In this document: piece by piece, positions 1 through 5,316 of the stretch
Numbering within the stretch: position 1 is the first letter of the stretch
Layout of the letters: each line of letters starts with the position of its first letter
Assembly: GCA_035499715.1 (NCBI GenBank)
Contig: DATJYF010000087.1
Coordinates: 1 to 5,316, forward strand
DNA: 5,316 nt
Source of the DNA: DASRHD01 sp035499715
Lineage (GTDB): Bacteria > Verrucomicrobiota > Verrucomicrobiia > Opitutales > Opitutaceae
Reading direction: 5' to 3'
Position numbers and translations under genes: made by a program
Notes under the pieces: model-generated
What the model saw: only the letters and a program-made list of their open reading frames with translations
Databases searched by the model: none
What the model was told of the DNA's origin: nothing

Positions 1-66
1 GCCATCATGGCTGCCCTTTTCACCATCTTCGGCATGAGCGACGGCGCGCTCACGCCCCAGTTCTAA
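1..66 (+). CDS. C-terminal end of a probable VirB2/TrbC-like pilin subunit (partial)
   Basis: Only the last 21 codons are present, reading in frame from base 1 and ending at TAA 64-66. The visible residues begin with a hydrophobic stretch (AIMAALFTIFGM) and end in a short polar tail (SDGALTPQF). A hydrophobic segment close to the C-terminus fits the small two-helix pilins of the VirB2/TrbC family, and the pilin gene normally sits directly before virB3/trbD, as here. The stop codon is one base from the next start codon, which points to the same operon. The assignment is by position and hydrophobicity only. Too little sequence is left to identify the family, and any small membrane protein would fit equally well. 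Confidence 0.5.
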   Translation, partial: AIMAALFTIFGMSDGALTPQF

Positions 67-67
67 G

Positions 68-400
68 ATGGACGGGCTGCGCATCACCGATACGAACAGC
101 GCGAACGACAGCAAGGGCCGCGCGTTCGGGCTGGAAGGCAACGACTTTCTTTACGTGCTCATCGCCTTCGTGGTCGCGCTCGGGCTTTACCTGCTCTTGA
201 GCGCATTTTTCCACGCGGGCCAGTTGGCCGCGCTCGGGCTGGCGCTGCCTTTTCTATTAGGTCCGCTCAGCTGGGTGCTGTTTTTGAGGCACAACAAGCC
301 GGAAGGCTACGCGGCGGACTGGCTTGAGCAGAAATTCAACGGCGAAGGCTGGTCCCTCTCCGCCCAGACCCAGCCGTCCTCCCCCAAAAGCCGGCCATGA
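68..400 (+). CDS. VirB3/TrbD-like T4SS inner-membrane protein
   Basis: This 110-residue protein has a polar N-terminus (residues 1-26), two adjacent hydrophobic segments (about 27-48 and 52-73) and a polar C-terminal tail containing a KPEGY motif (residues 77-81). Size, the paired membrane helices and the position directly before a VirB4 ATPase are what is expected of VirB3/TrbD. That family sits in the inner membrane, associates with VirB4 (the two are fused in some systems) and is needed for pilus assembly. The start at 68 lies one base after the preceding stop, and no Shine-Dalgarno motif precedes it. The stop overlaps the next start as ATGA. VirB3-type proteins diverge strongly in sequence, so the call rests on topology and context. 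It cannot be decided by eye whether TrbD or VirB3 is the closer relative. Confidence 0.75.
   Translation: MDGLRITDTNSANDSKGRAFGLEGNDFLYVLIAFVVALGLYLLLSAFFHAGQLAALGLALPFLLGPLSWVLFLRHNKPEGYAADWLEQKFNGEGWSLSAQTQPSSPKSRP
397..400 (+). promoter_or_regulatory. ATGA stop-start overlap (VirB3-like / VirB4)
   Basis: The ATPase start codon (397-399) overlaps the TGA stop of the VirB3-like gene (398-400). The bases before it are C-rich with a short A run and contain no GGAGG-like sequence, so re-initiation by the terminating ribosome is the likely way this start is used. This would tie the dose of VirB4 to that of its membrane partner. Confidence 0.8.
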
Positions 401-3015
401 CAGCGGCACCCAACGGACATTTTGCCGACGGGCTGATCTTGTTCGGCTCGCCCGAAAAAGGCGGCGTCGCGGCCAAGGGCTATGTGCTGCAGCCGCCCGA
501 CCTGCGCGGCGGCAGCGTGGCGCACCTCAACGGCTATCAGGACAAGATCCGCGGTCTTTTGGCCAATCTCTCCGCGGGCATGCGGGCGCAAGTCCAGTGG
601 ACCGCCGATTGCGATTATAAAAAAGAGCTGACCCGGTATTTTCGGGAGACCGAGCGGGTGACGCATCCGCACCTAAAGCGCGTGCGCACGGAGAGGTTCC
701 AGCGCTATTGGGAAAAAATGCACCGCCGCGAATTGCGGCGCGAATCGCTGGTCCTCTTTGTCACCGCGGAAATCACCGCCTATTCCGGCAATCTCAAGAC
801 CCGTGGCAACCTTCAGGGTTATTATGAAAAGCTGCTCGGCCAGCTCAAGGGCCGGTTCGATGAATTGACCGGCACCCTGCGGACGATCTTCGGCAGCGAC
901 ACCGCGGTCGCGCCGATGGATGACCTGGAGCACTTCATCTACCTGAAGAAGTTTCTGAACCCGTCGCTGGCCGACCGGTTTGACGTGGATTTTGCCGCGC
1001 AGTTCAATCCGGCGCTCTCGCTCCAGGAAAACTGCTGGAACGGCGATGGGGTGAGCCTGCCGAAGACCGGGTTCTACCTCGATGGCCGTTACCACACGAT
1101 CTATACATTGAAGCGGTGGCCCAGCCGGACCTATCCCGGCATCATCCACCGGCTGACCGGACTCCCATTTCTCGATTACCAGATCACGGTCAACCTTGAG
1201 CCGCTGCCGGCCAAGCGAGAAGTAGACAAGGAGGAGAAGGCCATCGAGCGGTTGCGCGGCGAGTACGAGGACACGGAGCGGCATTCGCTGCTCGTCGCCA
1301 TCGGCAAGAAAGAGAAGAAAATCGAATCGCTCTCAACCGGATTCATCAACGCTTTTGCCGCAACCTATATCATCCGCATTTGGGATGAGAGCGAAGCCGG
1401 CCTCTCCGCCAAGTGCGCCGCGATCAAGAATGCGATCAATCTTCTGGGCGGCGCGCAGTATTACGAATGCGCGCTGCCTTCTACGGCACGGAAACTGTTT
1501 TTTGGTTCCTGGCCGGGCTGGACCGGCTCCACTTACAAGCATCGCAGCCTGTATGCCGAGGATACATATCTCGCGGACATGTTGCCCTTTTCGGCGACAT
1601 TCACGGGCCACCTTGCGGAAGCGGAGGCGATTTACGACGGCTCGCAAAACAATCTGGTGGGCCTGCGCACGTTCCTGGGCAATCCGCCCACGCCACAGCA
1701 CACGGTTCTCATCGGCGCCACCGGCGCCGGAAAATCCGTGCATATGCGCGACTTTCTGGAGCAGACCGCACACTATTACGATTACACGGTCATCATCGAG
1801 GAAGGGCTGTCCTATGAAAAGTTCACCAAGGCGCTGGGCGAGCGGCCGATCGTGCTCCATCCTGACGGCGACCTGACGATCAATTATTTCGACACGGGCG
1901 GCATGCCGCTGAACCAACTGCAGCTGGCCACTGCCGTGGCCCTTGTCGCACGGATGATCGGCGAAGCCCCGGACGCCGAGCCCCAGCAAATCCGGCAGGC
2001 GCTTCTTGCGCAGTATATTCATCAGCTTTACGAGGACACCTTTGAAGAGTGGGCCAAGCGGCACCGCGAGCTATTGCCCGGCATCGAGCGCATGGCCTGC
2101 GCCACGCACCGCTGGAAACAGGAAAAGATGGACTTGGGTGCAACCGAGGTGGAGGCGTACGCGGACCTGCGCGACCGGCTGAAAGCGAATGATGACGAGG
2201 CGCAGGAGTTTCTCGCCAACCTTTCCGATGCGGAAATCACCCGGTTTTTGAAAGAGCCGCGGACTGAGCGGTCCGTCATGGCTCTGGCCCATGCGCATTA
2301 CGGCCGGGACGATTTTCCGGTGCACGCGAGCCTGATTGAACTCATGCAATTCTCGCGATTTGCCGAGCACAAGAAGGAGGAAATCGACCATCTGGCCACT
2401 CTTCTATCCTCTTGGACTGCCCACGGGCATTATGGCCGGCTTTTCGACGGCCCGACCAACGTGTCGCTCACCGGCCGGATCGCCCATTTTGAATTGGGGC
2501 TCATCCCGGAGCAGGCCGTGGAACTGAAGACGGCTGCCGGCCTCCTCATCACCGGCTTTGCTCGCCAGCACATCATCAGCCTGCCGCGAAACGAATGGAA
2601 GCGGATCATTTTTGAGGAGCTGGCGCGGTTCCTGGATGTGCCCGGCGGCGAAAAGATCGTGGCCGAATCCTACGCGCAGCTGCGCAAGTTCAACTGCTGG
2701 ACCGCCTCGATTGTCCAGCAATACAGCAAATTCAAGGACACGCGCATCCGCCCGGTCGTGATCGGCAACAGCAAGCAGTTCTTCCTCATGCGCCAGTTCG
2801 ACCGCAGCGATGTCGAGGACATCGGCAAGGCCGTCAACCTGCCCGAGTCGGTCGGGGCCGCGATTCAGAACTATCCCATGCCGGAACAGCAGGCCGAGGG
2901 GAAAAAGTTTTCCAGCATTTGCTTCTTCAGCCCCGTCACCGATCCGCCGCTCTGCGGCACGGTGCGCAACGTTCAAGCTCCCCCGCAAGTCTCCCATGAA
3001 AAAATTGCCGTATAA
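397..3015 (+). CDS. VirB4/TrbE-family conjugation ATPase
   Basis: At 872 residues this matches the size of the large T4SS ATPases VirB4, TrbE and TraC. These energise pilin extraction and assembly of the transfer channel at the cytoplasmic face of the inner membrane. The N-terminal half (about residues 1-400) corresponds to the CagE/TrbE/VirB N-terminal region. The C-terminal half is a RecA-like ATPase domain. Walker A is GATGAGKS at residues 440-447. Other recognisable parts are a GHYGRLFDG segment (677-685), a Walker B-like strand RIIFEEL (736-742) and a conserved-looking SIVQQYSKF strand (771-779). The usual Walker B aspartate is glutamate here (E740, followed by E741). A charged, probably helical stretch lies between the Walker motifs at about 549-625. 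The start forms an ATGA overlap with the upstream gene, without a Shine-Dalgarno motif. The 3' end overlaps the lipoprotein gene by 20 bases. The frame is intact throughout. The family call is secure; the choice between VirB4, TrbE and TraC branches is not. Confidence 0.96.
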   Translation: MTAAPNGHFADGLILFGSPEKGGVAAKGYVLQPPDLRGGSVAHLNGYQDKIRGLLANLSAGMRAQVQWTADCDYKKELTRYFRETERVTHPHLKRVRTERFQRYWEKMHRRELRRESLVLFVTAEITAYSGNLKTRGNLQGYYEKLLGQLKGRFDELTGTLRTIFGSDTAVAPMDDLEHFIYLKKFLNPSLADRFDVDFAAQFNPALSLQENCWNGDGVSLPKTGFYLDGRYHTIYTLKRWPSRTYPGIIHRLTGLPFLDYQITVNLEPLPAKREVDKEEKAIERLRGEYEDTERHSLLVAIGKKEKKIESLSTGFINAFAATYIIRIWDESEAGLSAKCAAIKNAINLLGGAQYYECALPSTARKLFFGSWPGWTGSTYKHRSLYAEDTYLADMLPFSATFTGHLAEAEAIYDGSQNNLVGLRTFLGNPPTPQHTVLIGATGAGKSVHMRDFLEQTAHYYDYTVIIEEGLSYEKFTKALGERPIVLHPDGDLTINYFDTGGMPLNQLQLATAVALVARMIGEAPDAEPQQIRQALLAQYIHQLYEDTFEEWAKRHRELLPGIERMACATHRWKQEKMDLGATEVEAYADLRDRLKANDDEAQEFLANLSDAEITRFLKEPRTERSVMALAHAHYGRDDFPVHASLIELMQFSRFAEHKKEEIDHLATLLSSWTAHGHYGRLFDGPTNVSLTGRIAHFELGLIPEQAVELKTAAGLLITGFARQHIISLPRNEWKRIIFEELARFLDVPGGEKIVAESYAQLRKFNCWTASIVQQYSKFKDTRIRPVVIGNSKQFFLMRQFDRSDVEDIGKAVNLPESVGAAIQNYPMPEQQAEGKKFSSICFFSPVTDPPLCGTVRNVQAPPQVSHEKIAV
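2996..3015 (+). promoter_or_regulatory. 20-base coding overlap (VirB4 / lipoprotein)
   Basis: These bases encode both the end of the ATPase (SHEKIAV-stop region) and, in the +1-shifted frame, the first residues of the lipoprotein signal peptide (MKKLPY). The run of A residues at 2999-3004 supplies Lys codons to the signal peptide. No Shine-Dalgarno motif precedes the start; the upstream bases are pyrimidine-rich (ctcccccgcaagtctccc). Translation of the lipoprotein probably depends on that of the ATPase. Confidence 0.75.
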
Positions 3016-3418
3016 ATTGCTCCCGCTCCTGCCGCTCCTGGTGCTCACCGGCTGTGCCACGGGCTTGGGTGGAATGGCCGCGGACGCGGGCTTGGCCGGC
3101 GCCGGCGGCGTGGTCGGCTACAAGGTCTCCGGCGGCAAGACTGGCGGCGCCGCCATCGGAGCGGCCACCGGCTACATCGCGTCCAAGATCGCACAGTCGG
3201 AGTATTCCAAATCGACCGCGGAAGCGGAAAAGACCGGCTATGACCGCGCCATGAACCAGGCGGTGAAGCAGCAGTACTGGATCATCCAGAACCAGCAAAA
3301 ATCGCTGCCGGCGGATAACGAACGGAGCCCGCGCCTGGTGCCGGTCGTGATGCCCGAAACCAATATCAACGGCGTGATCCAGAACGCTCACGTCGAATAT
3401 ATCCGCCTCGATCCATGA
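2996..3418 (+). CDS. Glycine-zipper lipoprotein of the T4SS operon
   Basis: This 140-residue protein starts with a classic lipoprotein signal peptide: MKK, a Leu/Pro-rich hydrophobic core, then the lipobox LTGC (residues 17-20). Cys20 is the predicted lipidation site and the only cysteine. The mature N-terminus (about 23-62) is dense in glycine and alanine with repeated GxxxG-like spacing, a glycine-zipper pattern seen in membrane-associating lipoproteins. A polar helix-like region follows (about 67-104, containing KQQYWIIQNQQK), then a strand-like tail (about 110-140). The start at 2996 was chosen because the signal peptide begins there. The frame stays open upstream, but that part is a shadow of the ATPase gene. 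Its role is inferred from position: it may act like VirB7, stabilising the outer-membrane core, or like the TrbK entry-exclusion lipoprotein, although it is larger than both. The specific family is not recognised. Confidence 0.85.
   Translation: MKKLPYKLLPLLPLLVLTGCATGLGGMAADAGLAGAGGVVGYKVSGGKTGGAAIGAATGYIASKIAQSEYSKSTAEAEKTGYDRAMNQAVKQQYWIIQNQQKSLPADNERSPRLVPVVMPETNINGVIQNAHVEYIRLDP
3415..3418 (+). promoter_or_regulatory. ATGA stop-start overlap (lipoprotein / TrbJ-like)
   Basis: The TrbJ-like start codon (3415-3417) overlaps the TGA stop of the lipoprotein gene (3416-3418). No Shine-Dalgarno motif lies upstream (tccgcctcgatcc), which suggests coupled translation. The next in-frame residues form a signal peptide, which confirms the start. 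Confidence 0.8.
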
Positions 3419-4206
3419 AAACACTCTTTTTGGCTTTGATTGTGGCGGTCGCGGCCACCCGCGTGTCGGCCGTGCTACCGGTTTTCGACGCGGCGAACAT
3501 CGCCCAGCAGCAAGTGGCGCACGCCGAGGAGATCGCAAAGTGGGTGGAAAGCATCGCGCAATTAAAAACGCAGATCGACCAGCTGAACCAGGCCATCAGC
3601 CTGCAAAGCGACATCCGCCGGTGGGCCGGTGACCCGAAGGCTGCGGCGGAAAACGTCGCTCTCGATGCGCTCGGCGCGCAGGATTTAGTGCGCAGCTTCG
3701 GCCAGACAAGAAACGCGATTATCTCCCTTACGGACAGCCTGGCCTCGCTCGGCAACACAGGGCAGGGCACTTACCGGCCAATCACCGATCCCGGACTCGA
3801 TGGACAGCCGGTGCAATTCGATCCGTTGATTTTCCGGCGTTTTTCGGTGCTCGATGCCCAGGAGCAGAATTACCAGCAGGTCGTCGATGACACCACGGCG
3901 CGCGAGCAGGATTTGCAGGCCGACCTGGCGCAGACGCTGGTCGAACTGAAGAATGCTCCAACCGACGCGGAAGTCCGCAAGCAGTCCGCCAAGATCAATG
4001 CCATCAATGGCCAGCTCGCATCCCTGAGCGCTACGCGCCGGGACCAGGCCGATCAGGTGGTGGCGCAGAAAATCGCCAACGATGCGCGCAGCGACGAGGA
4101 GCGGCTGGCCGCGGCAGAACTCGCGGCCAAGGACGACTTTTTGGCCAACCAGCGGGTCACGGCGTTCATGCATACCCTCAAGTTCAGGCAAAACCCGGCG
4201 CCCTAA
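3415..4206 (+). CDS. TrbJ/VirB5-like secreted T4SS protein
   Basis: The 263-residue product starts with a Sec-type signal peptide (MKT, hydrophobic core, VSA at 17-19), with likely cleavage after Ala19. The mature protein opens with VFDAANIAQ (23-31), resembling the VFDxxN start seen in TrbJ/VirB5 proteins. Long amphipathic helices with coiled-coil character follow at about 30-67 and about 143-245, rich in Gln, Ala, Asp and Glu. There is no cysteine. TrbJ of plasmid RP4 is of similar length. VirB5/TrbJ proteins act in the periplasm or at the pilus tip and help contact the recipient cell. The gene overlaps the lipoprotein gene by ATGA and the TrbL-like gene by TAATG, so translation is probably coupled. 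The order J then L is that of trb operons. The family call is good; the precise subfamily is uncertain because these proteins diverge quickly. Confidence 0.85.
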   Translation: MKTLFLALIVAVAATRVSAVLPVFDAANIAQQQVAHAEEIAKWVESIAQLKTQIDQLNQAISLQSDIRRWAGDPKAAAENVALDALGAQDLVRSFGQTRNAIISLTDSLASLGNTGQGTYRPITDPGLDGQPVQFDPLIFRRFSVLDAQEQNYQQVVDDTTAREQDLQADLAQTLVELKNAPTDAEVRKQSAKINAINGQLASLSATRRDQADQVVAQKIANDARSDEERLAAAELAAKDDFLANQRVTAFMHTLKFRQNPAP

Positions 4207-4208
4207 TG
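4204..4208 (+). promoter_or_regulatory. TAATG stop-start overlap (TrbJ-like / TrbL-like)
   Basis: The TAA stop of the TrbJ-like gene (4204-4206) shares its last A with the ATG of the TrbL-like gene (4206-4208). The preceding bases (aaaacccggcgccc) hold no Shine-Dalgarno motif, so coupled re-initiation is likely here too. Confidence 0.8.
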
Positions 4209-5153
4209 GAAATCTTTCTACCCACTCTCGAAGCACAGATGACCGCGCTCGTCAGCGCGTTCCGCTTCCTCGTCTTCGCCATCATGGTTGCCGGGCTGAT
4301 CTTTTCGGCTTCGCGGGCGAACGGCGCGAACATGCTCACGCCTATCCTCAAGGCCGTGGTCATTGTTGCGCTCGTCGCCACTCAGGACCAGTGGTTCCCC
4401 AAAGTGGAGTCTGGCTTTCTCGACGTGGCCAATTACATCGACGCCGGGTACAACGATCACCCGACCTCCTCTGCCGATGCGATTCGCGAATCGACGACCA
4501 AGAATCCCGAGGGGCAGTCCTGGTCGTGGCGAAATGTCTACGAGTCGTTCTATCAGGCCGTCGTCCGCGCGATAGCGAACATTTTTATCTACGTCGGCAC
4601 GCTCATCACCGTGCCGATGCTGATCCTGCAATACATCCTACGCTGGCTCCTTTACCTGATCACGCCGTTTGCGCTGGCCATCTTCATTGTGCCGGGCCTG
4701 GCCCCGTTGGGCGTGAGGTTTTTCCAGCAGGTGCTTGCGGTCCTGGCCTGGCCGGTCGGCTTCGCCCTCACCAACCTGGTCGCTCTCTCGGTCTGGACGG
4801 ACTTTACCAACGCTGTCGGCGCAAACCCGCAGTCTGTAGGCGACGTCGCCTATACGCCGTTTCTTGGCTTCATGGGCGGCCTGTTGGCCACGATCGTCAT
4901 CATCGTCGGGATGGTTTCGACGCCGGTCGTGATGCAGATGCTATTTGCCCAGGGGCACGCCTTCTCCGGCGGCTCGGCCAATACGGTCTCCATGATTCAG
5001 GGCGGAGCTCGCTCCATTTATGGGGTGGGCGACCGGATCTTCGGTCGTCGGTCCAATTCCATGGCCCCGCCGGCGTCTGCCGGTGCCTCGTCGACCCTGC
5101 CCACTCCTCCTCCTGCGCCGATGGGCGCATCTGGCCCGGCACCCGGCATTTGA
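4206..5153 (+). CDS. TrbL/VirB6-like polytopic inner-membrane protein
   Basis: The 315-residue product has about six hydrophobic segments, at roughly 15-35, 43-59, 119-140, 146-168, 174-196 and 217-247. A polar loop of about 58 residues (61-118) separates the second and third. The C-terminal tail (about 285-315) is rich in Pro, Ala, Ser and Gly and low in charge. Multiple membrane helices, a central polar loop and location just after a TrbJ/VirB5-like gene fit the TrbL/VirB6 family, which forms the inner-membrane part of the translocation channel. Length is near VirB6 (about 295) and well short of RP4 TrbL (over 500). The start at 4206 shares its A with the upstream TAA. A longer open frame (4082-5161) covers the same region but encodes an Arg/Ser/Pro-rich shadow. 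Confidence in the family is good from topology and context; no short diagnostic motif is known to me. Confidence 0.85.
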   Translation: MEIFLPTLEAQMTALVSAFRFLVFAIMVAGLIFSASRANGANMLTPILKAVVIVALVATQDQWFPKVESGFLDVANYIDAGYNDHPTSSADAIRESTTKNPEGQSWSWRNVYESFYQAVVRAIANIFIYVGTLITVPMLILQYILRWLLYLITPFALAIFIVPGLAPLGVRFFQQVLAVLAWPVGFALTNLVALSVWTDFTNAVGANPQSVGDVAYTPFLGFMGGLLATIVIIVGMVSTPVVMQMLFAQGHAFSGGSANTVSMIQGGARSIYGVGDRIFGRRSNSMAPPASAGASSTLPTPPPAPMGASGPAPGI

Positions 5154-5157
5154 TTTT

Positions 5158-5316
5158 ATGAGCACTACCGCAAGAACTCCGGCTGTGCCGGCGCCTGCCT
5201 TACGCGAAACGCCGGTCGATCCGGCGGCGCTTCCCGTGCAGCGCCGGACGTTTTCGCCGGCCAAGCTTTTTGCCGACCACGCTTTCGCCGCCCGTCTGTG
5301 GTTTCTGATCGCTTGC
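5158..5316 (+). CDS. N-terminus of a probable VirB8/TrbF-like T4SS protein (partial)
   Basis: The first 53 codons are present, from ATG at 5158, four bases after the upstream stop; the frame is open to the window end. The N-terminus (about residues 1-44) is polar and rich in Pro and Ala, including QRRTFSPAKLFADHAF. A hydrophobic segment is starting at the cut end (LWFLIAC, 47-53). A short cytoplasmic tail leading into one membrane helix is the shape of VirB8/TrbF proteins, which bridge the inner-membrane complex and the periplasmic core. TrbF follows TrbL in Ti-type trb operons, and VirB8 follows VirB6 (after VirB7) in virB operons. The catalogue-defining periplasmic domain lies outside the window, so this is a positional inference. 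A VirB10/TrbI-like protein also has a cytoplasmic tail plus one helix and cannot be excluded. Confidence 0.55.
   Translation, partial: MSTTARTPAVPAPALRETPVDPAALPVQRRTFSPAKLFADHAFAARLWFLIAC

Noticed and set aside
673..1284. A 203-codon antisense open frame inside the 5' half of the ATPase gene
   Set aside because: It lacks any recognisable motif or supporting junction and is explained by the coding bias of the opposite strand.
1333..2064. A 243-codon antisense open frame across the Walker A region
   Set aside because: It mirrors the conserved ATPase core and its product has no coherent domain; it is a shadow of codon bias.
2810..2995. Upstream extension of the lipoprotein frame, giving a 202-residue product
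   Set aside because: The extra 62 residues are Arg/Ser/Pro-rich, lie wholly inside the ATPase gene and would bury the signal peptide and lipobox in the interior.
2404..3060. A 218-codon antisense open frame
   Set aside because: It is opposite the conserved C-terminal ATPase region and shows no recognisable domain. Long antisense frames are common opposite GC-rich genes.
3075..3185. GC-rich repeated gccggc/ggcggc stretches that look like a repeat or hairpin
   Set aside because: They are the codons of the glycine-zipper segment of the lipoprotein; the repetition follows the Gly/Ala protein pattern, and no terminator-like T run follows.
3685..4236. A 183-codon antisense open frame opposite the TrbJ-like gene
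   Set aside because: There is no recognisable domain or start signal, and the + strand gene there has a signal peptide and matching operon junctions.
4082..5161. A 359-codon open frame on the + strand, longer than the TrbL-like gene it overlaps
   Set aside because: Its product is an Arg/Ser/Pro/His-rich sequence with no membrane segments or motifs and it overlaps the end of the TrbJ-like gene and all of the TrbL-like gene. The 4206-5153 frame gives a coherent polytopic membrane protein and a clean TAATG junction.

Overview
The window is a slice through the middle of a conjugative type IV secretion system (T4SS) operon of the Trb/VirB kind, read entirely on the + strand. It holds five complete genes and two cut by the window edges, with almost no non-coding DNA. 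The longest gap is 4 bases, and neighbouring genes mostly overlap (ATGA, TAATG or a 20-base overlap). No promoter, terminator, RNA gene, insertion sequence, CRISPR array or origin is visible, so the operon starts upstream and continues downstream.

Layout: (1) 1-66, the last 21 codons of a hydrophobic protein placed where the VirB2/TrbC pilin normally sits. (2) 68-400, a small protein with two membrane segments, VirB3/TrbD-like. (3) 397-3015, the large VirB4/TrbE-family ATPase with a clear Walker A motif. (4) 2996-3418, a lipoprotein with a glycine-zipper segment. (5) 3415-4206, a secreted coiled-coil TrbJ/VirB5-like protein. (6) 4206-5153, a polytopic TrbL/VirB6-like membrane protein. (7) 5158 to the window end, the N-terminus of a protein that by position and shape is probably VirB8/TrbF.

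The genes would work together as the inner-membrane and pilus-assembly core of a mating-pair-formation apparatus. VirB4 powers pilin extraction and assembly with VirB3 docked to it. The VirB6/TrbL protein forms the inner-membrane channel platform. The VirB5/TrbJ protein acts at the pilus tip or in the periplasm, and the VirB8-like protein joins the inner-membrane complex to the outer core. The order C-D-E-J-L-F is that of trb operons of the Ti-plasmid type. The departure from it is a glycine-zipper lipoprotein between E and J, with no TrbK-type lipoprotein between J and L. The relaxase, coupling protein, VirB11/TrbB ATPase and the VirB9/VirB10 equivalents are not in the window. Transfer competence, and whether this lies on a plasmid, an integrative element or a chromosome, therefore cannot be judged.

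Organism: a GC-rich (about 60% by eye) Gram-negative bacterium, because the lipoprotein, signal peptide and T4SS parts imply a two-membrane envelope. None of the six visible start codons has a recognisable Shine-Dalgarno sequence. The divergent sequences and lack of ribosome-binding motifs make a group outside the classical proteobacterial conjugation systems plausible, for example Verrucomicrobia. That is a low-confidence impression, not a demonstrated assignment.
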